From positions 358,772 to 422,771 of the forward strand of contig MNCI01005810.1 of NCBI GenBank assembly GCA_015680685.1: a stretch of 64,000 nt of DNA. Reading direction: 5' to 3'. The notes beneath the pieces were generated by a model. That model was not told the origin of the DNA and did not search any database. It saw nothing but the letters and a program-made list of their open reading frames with translations. The stretch's first letter is position 1, and each line of letters opens with the position of its first letter. Below are positions 1 through 9,955 of the stretch, piece by piece. The DNA is from Gnetum montanum. Lineage: Eukaryota > Streptophyta > Gnetopsida > Gnetales > Gnetaceae. The translations under genes and the position numbers were made by a program.

Positions 1-174
1 CCTAGTGACAACCAATCCCCTTTCATCTTGAACTGCATTTCCCCCAACCCCATGTACTTCTGAACATGGTGCGATGACATCCAGCCAGGGCCGATGGATA
101 ATGCTTGGTACTTGATTGGTCTTGGTGTTTTGTACTTCTTTGTCGATGCCTCTTCGGTGGATTCCTCTGGACTT
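1..174 (+). other. 3' end of the internal region of an S-family LTR element
   Basis: This stretch lies directly before a polypurine tract and an LTR start, so it is the last part of the internal region of a + strand element that enters from the left of the window. I see no protein domain and no open frame here. Confidence 0.5.
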
Positions 175-191
175 AAAAAAAGAGGGGCTAA
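175..191 (+). other. Polypurine tract of the S element
   Basis: A run of A followed by GAGGGGCTAA ends exactly where the LTR begins. Related elements in the window have the same core (AAAGAGGG at T-I, AAAGAGGGGCC at T-IV, both on the minus strand), which supports its role as primer for plus-strand DNA synthesis. It also shows that the LTR that follows is a 3' LTR. Confidence 0.75.
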
Positions 192-286
192 TGAAACACC
201 ACTAATTTTGGCCTAACACTTTGAAAAGATAACAACTTAGACCCTTTCGAGCTTTTAGGAGGCAAACATTTGACTAAGGCATGTAA

Positions 287-880
287 CTCACGCTTAGCTT
301 GTCAAGGTGGCTTGCCGTCAGTGTGAGCAACTCCAACGATTCCAAAATCAAGTTGAAGATGGTCCAAATCTAAAGGTGCAAGCCATCCTCAAGTGTCACT
401 ATTCCTTACTTCAAGTTCTAGCATTTTGGAGTTTAGATTTTAGGTCAAATTATAAAAGTTTTCTCACTCATGCTAATGGTCATGCTAAGGTCACACTGGC
501 AGCGTGAGTACAATGTGAGCAATTGTGAGGGCCTCGAAACTCAGTCGAAATGATTTGATTTTAAGGGTGCAAGTCATCCTTAGGGTTCATCATTGACAAC
601 TTCAAGTTCCAACCTCCAGAAGTCTAGATTTCAAGTCTGAAATTGCAAGTTTTTGTACCTTATGTTGTGGTAATGCTGAGCTCACGCTGGCAGCATGAGC
701 TGCCAAAACTGGTCTAAAACAAGACATATCCAAGCTTAATTTTTGACTTGAAAATTAGTCTCAAGGTCAACCATAGTCAGGAAATTTCTATACTCAAGAA
801 ACAGGCTTTAGAAATCAAAATTTGGTGTGAAATATGTCATTTTTAGCTCACTCACGTTGAGGTCATACTAACAGCATGAG
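287..880 (+). repeat. About 190-base tandem repeats in S U3, each with a CTCACGCT/AGCGTGAG palindrome
   Basis: Four copies of an inverted-repeat site lie at 287-327, 463-508, 681-699 and 847-880. The clearest is at 681-699, where CTCACGCTG faces CAGCATGAG. The sequence between sites is also repeated, with 'AGGGTGCAAGTCATCC'-like and 'ACTTCAAGTTC'-like blocks in two units. The repeat lies upstream of the TATA box, so a promoter or enhancer role is plausible, but that is inference. Confidence 0.7.
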
Positions 881-1341
881 TGCAGCAGGAGTACTGGTCA
901 CGCCCAGTCGAAAGCACGTCAAACACACACTAAGGAAACACCAAGATAAAATCAACTCATGTTGGGAGCTATGGTGGAACAAAGATGCTTCAAATAGTCA
1001 CAAAACCACTCAAATAAACATCTTGGATCAGTCAAATCAAGATCGAGAAGTTTCAAGCAAGTCAAAGTCAATCTCTCTTATTGTACATTATCATTTTCAT
1101 TGTAAATTTTCATCATCTGTGAGCTTGTCAAGATCTTATGCTCCAAATTGTATTTACTTCCATGGGCATAAGCTAGCTTGCATTGTAAGATACAGTGCAT
1201 CTGATCAAGAACGTAGCCTGCGTACGCACGTCCGATTGACACGTTGCTATTCATCAAACACCTATCACACGATCTGTTTTCCTCTCATTTCCCAGCCATT
1301 AATCTCACCCATGGAATCCACACTTAAGCCTAGCCTAACCT

Positions 1342-1349
1342 TATAAATA
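1342..1349 (+). promoter_or_regulatory. TATA box of the S LTR
   Basis: TATAAATA lies about 550 bases before the LTR end. The inverted S-type LTR at 62395 has its TATA (63052-63059) at a comparable place, which supports it as the LTR promoter. Confidence 0.65.
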
Positions 1350-1735
1350 CCCCATCCATTGACATAAATTGGGTTGGCAATTTTGAAGGTTGACAGCTTA
1401 GGAAACACTGACTAGAAACTTTTGGACACTTGGGCACACCTGACTCCTAGCATTGAAGCACCTGCAAGCACATCACCCTAGGGTTTAGTACTTGACTTTC
1501 CATCCACATGTGTAGCTACACTTTGACTGATGCACATTCACTCTAAGCAATACAATACAGTTTAATTTTCCTTACATTATATTGTTTAATGTATACTTTT
1601 TTTTACATTTAGTTTATGTTTTGTTTGCAATACTGTTCTGTATACGATCTGTTTGCATTTTGAGCATCATTATTTACATTTCAAACATCCGTCACAATAA
1701 CCCCAACGTAAGCCATAGCTTACGTTTGGGGAAGT

Positions 1736-1767
1736 CCTTGCTTGATTTGTGTGCAAACCATCCAAGG
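1736..1767 (+). other. Conserved U5 hairpin (CCTTG / CAAGG)
   Basis: CCTTG pairs with CAAGG across a loop of about 22 bases and is followed by GCAC. The same position in the B family has CCCTG/CAGGG (17207-17235), so both sides of the stem changed together. Its function is unknown. Confidence 0.5.
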
Positions 1768-1952
1768 CACTCTGCCTTCATTTTTCTTTTCTAGCTTGCC
1801 CTCATGCGAAGGTAGGGTCAACTATGCCGGTCCGATGATCTTTTGGTGTTTGTTTTTTCGCTTTCAGCCTTACATTGACGATTTTGGTCAGTACAATTAC
1901 TACTCAAAATTGGATAGCACATATTATGATGGCATGAAGGTGGTTGAGAAGA

Positions 1953-4528
1953 TCAGATAATCCTAGGTGATGGAGGCACTTTAGGTTTTGAAGAACCTTC
2001 ACTAGCTTCGAGCACATGCAATGGCTAAGGCGACTATGGTTGTCCTACTATGGCTACAACCTCTGGTAGAAGGTGAAAGGCATCTAGTAATGCCTTCATC
2101 TTCTCCTCCTTGCTTCAAGGATCACTCATAGTCCACGCAACATCACTAATGTGGGTTGGAATGGGGATATCCCATCGATAGGGCATTATTGGGAACAACT
2201 CCTTAATGTTGATAAACCAAGTAGTGCATTGTTTGTTTTCAACATTGAATGCCTTAACTACATTTTATAGCTCTTGATAGTTGCTCATTCTTTTGGCTAG
2301 GTTCTCCATAGTAGATCTCTAATCAATGTATTTACCCTTGAGAACCTCAAGTTTCATGTTTGCCATTACAAATGTTTGCTCGGTGTCCTTCTGGTGCTTG
2401 AACTTGACCTCATACAACAAGTACAAGCTAGCCACTTGCTTCTCTAGTTATGACCATGGTTTTTTGGTAGTCAACATAGCCAGATTGGCATATTAGAGAT
2501 TGGAAACCTCCATGTACTTTGTCATCTCCTCAATATGCAACTCCTTCATGTAGATTTCCACCTTATTGTAAGCATATATGCCATCAATGATAGGTTGCCA
2601 AATTTTCCTTCCTTGCTAGAGTTGCTAAAGGGTTTCATTTACTTTTAGCTTCATAAAATAGATGTTCTTTTCATTAACTTCTTTTTATAGATTAACTTGA
2701 TCTCTGTAATGATCCTTAACTCTCTCAAATTTGAGAGCCTTTGATTTNCTGACAAGTGGGAACTAGGAAACCACTTCTGGATGTCTTCAATCTTCGTAAT
2801 AGTATTATTGCAATCTAGTCCAAGCTACTAGAGGCAAGGGGTAAACACATCATCTTGGATGGGTAACTTGAAATAACCAAGCAGTTGAATAAAGGCTTGG
2901 CTACTGAAGTTGCTGAATTAAGAGCCCAAATTGTCAAACCTACATTTTCCAATCCAACATTGATAAGAGATGAAGCTCTTGAAAAGCTTCATACTAGACT
3001 AAAAGGTGTTAATGGTGTGATAGAGAAACTAGTGTTCTAATGATCCTTGGTAGAGGCTACTTAGCACAAAATTTAGAAGGCCTTGGATTTCACCTCCTAG
3101 GAGAATGTGCAACTAACCATAAAGAACCATCACCTACTAAATGTTGATGAGAATAAATAATAGTTAACTAATTTTATCCATCAACAACAAGAGCAAATAG
3201 CCAAAGTGAACACAAAGCTAAGGAGATGAGCAGATGAAAAANACATTCCTAGAAATTTCTAGAAGTGGTTACTATTCTATGAGAGATATTGTAACCTCTC
3301 TAGTGCTAGGATTAAACCTCATGAACAACTAGATTCATTGGGCTGAGAAAATTGATCCACCTCATCTCATCAAGCTGATTGTTTAGGCCACCTAATTTAG
3401 GTGACTCATCGTTCGCCAGTACATAGATGGACCCCTACCACTCATGCCTGCTCGTTGCTCTTGTTCACTCAAGAGCCATTCTTGGTATTTATGCAACCAT
3501 TGGGTTGTTCAAACAACTTTTGGCATAGTTTTTTAAGTGGTGAATGGAGGTGGTGGCTATTATTCCTCTTCTTGAATGATTGTTGTAGGCATTTTATCTT
3601 TCATCATCTTTGCCCAATTAGCAGTCGGAGCATGCTTGACAGCATCATTTGTATAATGGACTATCCCTCCCCTTCGACAAAGTATTTTGATGAGGCATGG
3701 GAAGGGTAATGACTTCCTTCCACATTAATTTTCTTTAAACCACTTTTCTATCTCCAAATAGGTCAACTATGGAAGGTTGATAGGGAATCTCCCACTCAGA
3801 GTAGCGTAGGCATGAGTAGAAAAGGTAGTGATCTTGTTGGGCCTCGTCATGGGGTTTATGTAAAAGATCACAATCTTGTAGTGAATTATTTCTACCAATG
3901 TAAGCATTTTGTACTCCTTATGGTTGACACCATAGCATCATCAAACACATTTATTTTTAATGCTGGGGTTTGCTTGCATTGGAATCTCAATGAGATTCAC
4001 CCCAATTTTTGGTAACCCAAGAACTTCAATAATGGCCTACACTGAATAGGATACTAAGATGTCCTTGATTTTTACAATTGAACCAACCTAACTATTCTTC
4101 TAGAATAAAAATGTCTCTCTCATGTACCAATCCCCAATGGAAGTGATAATTGGCTGCATAGGATAGGTCTTTAGTTGGTCCTATACTTCTTTAGGTGCTT
4201 GCACTAGGAAAGAGCTAAAGTTTAACTCTTGGAGCACTATTTTTTTGACCTCCCTTAATTTGATTTGATTCAAGTAGGTTTCTATCAAGGTTACCTCAAG
4301 GTTTACTTGCTAAGCTAGTGCCTCATCCTAGTGGAAATGTTTTGTTGTTATTGCTGGTTTTGGAATCTAACAAATAGATTCCACCTGAGCCTCTTCCCTA
4401 AAAGGATCCATGGCATGGATTGCAAGTGGTTCTTCTTGGGCTTGTTCTTGGCCCCTTTCCATTCTTAGTATTGTCTCTATTTGTTTAGATGGTTCTTCTT
4501 CCTTCGTGTGTTTGCCTTTCAATGCCAT
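1953..4528 (-). pseudogene. ORF C of A-II: unrecognised protein downstream of Athila-like pol
   Basis: A degenerate reading frame of about 859 codons starts at ATG 4526-4528 (MALKGKHTKEEE...) and ends at TGA 1953-1955 after a proline-rich tail (VPPSPRII). It is related over most of its length to the frames at 27622-30384 and 13020-13933. Visible parts are a charged N-terminus, a segment with VTLIETYLNQI, one with IKDILVSYSV, one with THAYATLSGRFPINLP, a heptad-rich middle, and a C-terminal block (WDIPIPTHI, KMKALLDAFHLLPEVVA). I see no signal peptide or clear membrane segment, so it does not look like a classic Env. Most stops are TAG where CAG (Gln) is expected. Single N bases lie at 2747 and 3242. 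I do not recognise the family. Confidence 0.65.
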
Positions 4529-5280
4529 CTGTAGTCACAACACATCTATGAATTAGTAGATATAATGTGTAACTTTGAATATTTAAGTATCTTATCTCGT
4601 TAGTTAGTTACACTTGGCTAAGGTTGGACCATGGTAGATTGATTATTTTATTCTTATTTTATTAATTAATTTTCATTATAAGTTTCATCAAAAATCACTG
4701 GAAAAGTTTAACTTCTATAATTTTGTGTTCAAATGTTGATTTTTTAGTTAAACCTTTGTGGGAGTTAGAAAAATGGTGAAAACACTTTTGTCAAAAATGG
4801 CACATTTGTGGCCCCCACAACTAAGAGCTTATCTCCAGTAGCTATATGGTTGAAGAATGGAGTGATTTAGATAAATGATTAGGAAGTTATGGGCTCTGGA
4901 AGGTTCTAGGCTCTAAAAATTTGAAAAACTTCCTTGCCGTTTCTAAGAAAATGTGAAAATTTTAAAAGGGGGGGGTGTTGTGCATATTTATACTATTTTT
5001 GTGCTATGTTGACAGGGTCACATATATATGGCCTCATATATGCATGGGCTCTATTGATGGTGCCTTGTTTATCGGGTCCACAAACAACATTTTCAAATGT
5101 GAATATCTTGAAAAATACAAGAAATTTTTGAATGAATTTGGAGTCCATGGAGTTCTAAAGAAGCCAAAAATATGATGAAATCATTAAAGAGGATCTTTGA
5201 AAGCTCAAAAATTCAAAAATTTTATGGAGAATGTATGCATTGAACAAAATATATAAAGGAGCACATGTTTGGATGCATAA
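4529..5280 (-). other. A-II non-coding spacer upstream of ORF C
   Basis: The stretch 5040-5280 is the reverse complement of 24150-24390, the spacer downstream of pol in A-IV, so it is A-II spacer read on the minus strand. A G8 run lies near 4970. No gene is seen. Confidence 0.6.
5276..5280. repeat. Left target-site duplication of A-I (CATAA; right copy CAGAA at 14830-14834)
   Basis: The five bases before the 5' LTR and the five after the 3' LTR agree at four of five positions. The uninterrupted site in A-IV spacer (near 24148) reads ...GCAGAAGATGG, so CAGAA is the original form. Confidence 0.7.
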
Positions 5281-6142
5281 TGATGAGTCGTCGTTGGTTG
5301 GTTGCGTTGACAAGGCCTTATCAATGTAGTATCTATTTGTTGCCTATAAATACATACCTACCAGTTGCATTTATGGCAATATAGATTTTAATAGTAGTGA
5401 AGCTATTACATTTTTTCCATTCAAAAGTTAGATTTTTTTTCCCTAAGTGCCTACAATAGGAGTCATTGAATGTATGGATCTTTATTTGAGCATTTTTGTA
5501 CCTAAGCATGACAGTGTGTGCGACAATAAGGATGAGCTTTCTGATAAACCTTGCAGCACTTTGGATAGATTAGTTGTTTCATTATGAATTTAATGTTTTT
5601 ATTTATTTGTTAATTATTTTCAATTATTTTGCAAATATGTTCCAGCAAATGAGTTAATGAAGTAATTAAGCTAGATGGGTTAAATACATAAGTATGATTG
5701 CCTTGAGTGTAACACGTATTCACTTGGTAATACTAGTAGGGTTATTGCTTGGTATGCCTAGTAGCATAGTGCTTGGTCACCTAGCAATGGATACATGGGT
5801 TTAAGATGTGTACAGAAAGGTGAAATAGATATGTATGTTATGATTAGTTAAATGCTAGTACATAAGTTAATTTAGACTAGTTAATTAAATTACTTTTATC
5901 CATATTTGAGCACCAATCTATAAAATATCAAAATGATAAAAATCAAATGCCTCAGTTACACTTAATCATATCGACAAGCATCACAAGTATAATTGGGAAG
6001 ACAATGATTGACCTTAAGGCTAAATTCACTTCCTAAAGGGCTAGTGCACTAGAAACAATAAAATTTGTAAAATTCGACGGAATCATGCATGAACACTTTG
6101 TGATTCATATGGTTGGATGTAGGGGTACCTTGCTACTCATCA
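5281..6142 (+). repeat. 5' LTR of A-I
   Basis: An 862-base LTR begins TGATGAGTCG and ends ACTCATCA, giving the inverted termini TGATGAG/CTCATCA seen in all A copies. TATA (TATAAATA) is at 5345-5352. About 25-base units starting CTTGGTA, with CCTAGTAG-like ends, are repeated three times at 5722-5790. The same units are found in the LTRs near 14410, 24750 and (inverted) 20405. Confidence 0.85.
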
Positions 6143-6161
6143 TTGGCACCATTGTTGGGGA
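6143..6161 (+). other. Primer binding site, tRNA-Asp type (decayed)
   Basis: The sequence TTGGCACCATTGTTGGGGA directly follows the LTR. Athila elements are known to use a tRNA-Asp site close to TGGCGCCGTTGCCGGGGA. The differences here are C-to-T or G-to-A changes, as expected from methylated-cytosine decay. A-V keeps a better copy at 40496-40514. Confidence 0.8.
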
Positions 6162-6358
6162 CTTTGCTTGTGGAACATGTGCTATTTAGGTCTAAGTAAA
6201 TATCACTAATATCATTGTATGAACCTAAAGGTCAATGCCATTTCCACTATACATAAAAATTATAAAATCACACTGACAATTTCATTTGTTTTTGCAAAAT
6301 ATCTTCTTCTTCTAGTAAGCCTAAAGATACTAAACCACCAGTCCCACAAGAATGTAAG

Positions 6359-6763
6359 ATGGCATACACTCATCTAGATGATTTTGTGCTAAATTTCACC
6401 TTCATCCTACATTAGGATGAGCAGATGCGATGGCGTGATATGGAGGGTAACATTGTCTTGCCCCCCAATAGATCTATGCCTAGAATGCTATTTAAAACCC
6501 TTAAGAAGTTGGACATAGTAAATATTCAAGAGGAGTACATTGTTAATGGATACAATAGTTAGAACCACTATCCCACTAAAATACAACATAAAAGAGATAA
6601 ACATCAGGAGAAACTTCATGAAGCTACAAAGGGAAAATATTATACTAACCCCTTGTTCCTACTAGATCAAGAGGATAATGAGGATCCTCCCTTGGAAGGT
6701 TCTCAACATAAAGATTCTCCACCCCTTGCTACTAATGGTGAGGGTGTGAACCTAACCCTATGA
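6359..6763 (+). pseudogene. ORF E: unrecognised protein in the 5' part of A-I
   Basis: This 134-codon frame starts ATG at 6359 (MAYTHLDDFVLNFT) and ends TGA at 6761-6763, with two internal TAG stops. It lies about 200 bases after the primer site, where Gag normally begins, but I see no similarity to the Gag of A-V or A-IV. It holds a MRWRDMEGNIVLPPN stretch and an acidic C-terminal part. The reading frame also runs upstream of the ATG with Ser and Pro residues, so the true start is uncertain. It may be the first part of a different ORF carried by this A subfamily. Confidence 0.4.
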
Positions 6764-6910
6764 TTGACTATTCATAAACTAGGATTAGGAAAGAGTGATA
6801 TCCAAGGTAGGAACTTAGGTAAACATCATGAAAATAAGGGCTCTAAGGATGGTAATCATAAAAAGTGTAAGAGTGGTGGCAGACACCACAATGGAAGTGC
6901 CAGTCCACCT
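6764..6910 (+). other. A-I internal sequence up to the T-I insertion
   Basis: The stretch continues the A-I internal region and is rich in Lys, His and Gly codons on the + strand. An open frame that crosses into the T-I LTR is fortuitous. Confidence 0.35.
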
Positions 6911-7358
6911 TGTAGAGACCAAAAATGTCAGTGGCTGGAAAACACTGAGAGATCATTAGTTGGCCATGGTCTTGACCCTGTCTTTGTGGGAGGGTCGTAT
7001 TGGATGGGATGGAAACGGGGCACCCTAAATGGTCTGGTCGATCAGACAAAGACTTAGTTGGTGTCTATATAACCTTTTACAACGTGTAACTTAAAGAAAA
7101 ATGAGATTGATAGTAAAAAGTAATACTTATATGCCAAAGAGATAGAAAACCATGTAAAATGCAATAGTATAGGAGATAATGTAAAATGCAGTTAGAAAAT
7201 ATGCACCACTTTGAAGCTATGACCTCAGTTTGTCAAGATGGATACAATCGCTTGCACAACTTCTAGAAGTGCAGAGATCCCGAGAGTAACTAAGACGTGT
7301 AGAGCAAGGGCTATGAGCTTGAACATGAACTCCAGTGTTAACAATGTAAAGTACTACC

Positions 7359-8852
7359 TGAAACACCGTGAAAATTTTGAGGCCTCAACGGTTCAGCAAA
7401 ATCTTGCGACTCAGGCAAGGATTTGCAACAAGTCATGGCTTAGCAAGTTTCTTTTTCATCTAAGGGACTGTTACGCCACACCATGTAGTGCAACGTAATA
7501 GACTTTAGAGGACAGAACAAGACAAGGGATGTGCAATGGCAAGCTTTCAACTTTGCGAGTTGGCTATGTTTCAAAAATCTTAACTTTTAGCATATTACGC
7601 CATGTTACGCAATGAAGCATAATGTAGTGTAATGCAGCATAATGCAAGAAGACAGTCATCTAGTCGCAATAATGGAGACAATAAAATTCGAGACCTCGAT
7701 GGTCTAGCAAAATCTCAAGGCTTAGGCAAGGATTTATGACAAGTCACGGCTCAACAAGTTTTTATTTTTTGGCTAAGGGCCTATTACGCTACATTACACA
7801 GTATAGCATAATAAACCCAGAAAGATTGAACAAAAATAAAGGATGCACAGCAACAACACTTCAATTTTTTACAGGTTCGCTATCTTATGTTGAATTACGC
7901 TATGTAGCATAATGTAGCATGATGCAATGTAATACAAGCGACAACAGAGATAACGCAATTCAGGCATCAGCAGCTCTTACGCCACAATATGCTCTCCAGT
8001 GTATTATAGTGTAACCGTAGAACAGTTTGTTGTCAAAGCTCCAGCAAAGGAAGATTACGACACATTACGCTTTAGAGCGTAATGCAGCATAGCGCCGCAA
8101 GCTTCAAACACAAACACATCAAGTCAACAACATTTTGTAAGTGCAGGACATGCATCATTGAAATCACATTTTTCTCCTGACCCTAACCTTATAAACAGTC
8201 TAGTTGACATGGATCAAAGGGTTGGCAAAAAATTTTCTTGATTGGAAAAATTTTCTCCGTAAGCAATTTTACTTCATTGGTAATTGTTGACAACTTTTGG
8301 CAAAGATTAACAAGAGAAAAAAAAAGGGGATTGGCAATCATAAGAACATCAAAGCTGATTGACAAGAAATTTTGATCAGAAACAGCTAGTTAGTAGACAT
8401 TCTACTTCGGGTCTGACTCCTTTGCATCCATATTGGCTAGAACAAGGTAGATCAGCCTCTACTTGTTTTATCTTTAAATAGCTTTCCTATTCTTGGCATG
8501 TGCTTTATCCAAACCAAAGTCCATCTGTAATCATTGTATTTGACATATTTTGTTTATAAGCTAAATCCCAGATCTTGGGATTGCACACTCTCTAAATCTG
8601 ATTTATTGCATCCTATCTACATAGATTTTGCAATCGCTTTGGATATCATATCTCCTCATTAAAATTTCCATCTCACCATTTGGTTATTACAAATTTTTAT
8701 TGATTAAGTAAGTCCCTGTCTAATCGACAAGACCATTTAGGGAACCTTGGATTCATCTTCTCCAGCACAGCCCTCGCACGGATCCGAGGTTGGAACTGTG
8801 TACACAGAACTTCGCTTGGTATTTCTAGTGACCGATGTTTTCTATCGTTACA
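7359..8852 (+). mobile_element. Solo LTR of family B (copy B1)
   Basis: The 1494-base LTR starts TGAAACACC and ends GTTACA, with no internal region attached. Flanking pentamers are CTACC (7354-7358) and CTACT (8853-8857), a duplication with one mismatch. TATA-like TTATAAAC is at 8189-8196. U3 holds repeated sites of the form ATTACGCT...AGCGTAAT (7470-8094), and the U5 hairpin is at 8714-8742. It matches 15776-17343 at both ends and in U5. A short open frame at 7238-7498 crosses its left end and is not a gene. Confidence 0.85.
7470..8094 (+). repeat. Repeated TACGCNxxxGCGTA-type palindromes in B1 U3
   Basis: Imperfect inverted repeats made of TTACGC, GCATAATG and GCGTAATG blocks recur near 7470-7500, 7592-7645, 7780-7813, 7893-7936, 7978-8017 and 8052-8094. 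The same type recurs in copy B2. They lie upstream of the TATA box. Confidence 0.6.
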
Positions 8853-9286
8853 CTACTAAGGTGGTAGAAGAGAATAGAACAAGAATGCCAACTGAGAATG
8901 CTAACTGTTTACAATGTTAAATAGAAAGTTTACAATGCTCAATAGTCTAAGAGTTAGAATGCCCAGATGTTAGGGAGAGCCCAAGAGCAGAAAAAATGAA
9001 GCCCTTTAAATGTTGCTCATTGTGGTATTTATAGGACCAAGGGAATGCAAAAGATGTGGTTTGAATGTCACATGCCCTAGGCTTATGCTGACCTTTTTGT
9101 GCTACACGTACCTTCATGAAAGTTGGGCAAGCCTGCCATGCAGTAATTACGAACCTGCCATGCCGTAATTATGCTATCAGAGCAATGGTGTGATTAGGTG
9201 AAGTGCATTGATGTCGCGCAACTACTTGCCACGTCTTGCTATGCCTTGTAGCATAGCATGTTTGGCATGGAATAACATCTCGTAAC

Positions 9287-9805
9287 ATTGTGCTATGCTA
9301 TGCAGTGTAGTGTAGTGTAGTGTAGCCACTGATTTGAACCAAGAAATTACATTGTGTTCTGCTACATGTGTTGAAGATATCTGGAGTGCACTAATAGTTT
9401 GTCATATTTTTGCTATGCTATGCTAGCGTAGCATAGCATAGCAACTGTCCTTAGTCAGAAAAAAGACATCGCCCATCTGCAAACTTCATCTTCTGCACTA
9501 CGAAACTTGCGAACTTGCTAATCCCACCCTTCGAATCACCTTTTGTCACTTCCATAGAATTACTACGCCTTGCTGCACCTTGTAGCTTAGCATAGCATAG
9601 CAGCAAACATGACTTGATTTAGCCAAGTTCACCACTTTTTGATGGAAGTAGACATTGTTGAAGGACTTGAAGTCGGGCAAGGGGACTAGTCATCCAGCTT
9701 TTGATACGTTGTGCTATGATGCATAGCATTGTGTAGCACTGTGCTCTTGCAAACGTCTTCTGAAGTTTGCTACGCTACATGGCGTAACGTAGCATAGCAA
9801 AACCC
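9287..9805 (-). repeat. Palindrome array in T-I U3
   Basis: Inverted repeats built from GCTATGCTA and TAGCATAGC recur near 9287-9327, 9411-9443, 9567-9603, 9705-9743 and 9767-9805. The site at 9411-9443 is an almost perfect 33-base palindrome with a mismatch only at the centre. The array lies upstream of the minus-strand TATA box at 9026-9033. Confidence 0.7.
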
Positions 9806-9938
9806 TTTGACTTAGAAAACTTGCTGAAGCGGACAGTTTAAAAATCAGAGCATCCATCTCCTGAAGAACTGCCGTAACGCTGCGTGAATTGCAAAGGCTT
9901 GGTGAAGTAAGAATGTCTTCAAATTTTGGGGTGTTTCA

Positions 9939-9955
9939 TTGTACCCTCTTTGTTG
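9939..9955 (-). other. Polypurine tract of T-I
   Basis: On the minus strand, CAACAAAGAGGGTACAA directly precedes the LTR start TGAAACACC. The AAAGAGGG core is shared with the S and T-IV elements. Confidence 0.7.

Larger units (their letters stand above)
192..1895 (+). mobile_element. 3' LTR of S-family (Tat-related) retrotransposon
   Basis: The LTR starts TGAAACACC after a polypurine tract and ends CAGTACA. A TATA box lies at 1342-1349. The last 450 bases (from about 1440) match, in inverted orientation, the sequence from 62395 upward, and this sets the 3' boundary. U3 is about 1150 bases and is built from roughly 190-base repeats. The 5' part of the element is outside the window. No target duplication can be tested. 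Weak open frames inside it (for example 876-1346) look like chance. Confidence 0.8.
6911..9938 (-). repeat. 3' LTR of T-I, split by a solo B LTR
   Basis: On the minus strand the LTR starts TGAAACACCCC at 9938 and ends TCTACA at 6911. The solo LTR 7359-8852 lies inside it, so its own length is about 1530 bases. TATA is at 9026-9033 on the minus strand. The U5 hairpin block is at 7023-7054. U3 holds several long palindromes (see 9287-9805). Confidence 0.75.

Noticed and set aside
1953-4528. Endogenous pararetrovirus or a true Env gene for ORF C
   Set aside because: No movement protein, coat protein zinc knuckle, signal peptide or clear membrane segment could be seen, and the context is an Athila-type LTR element.
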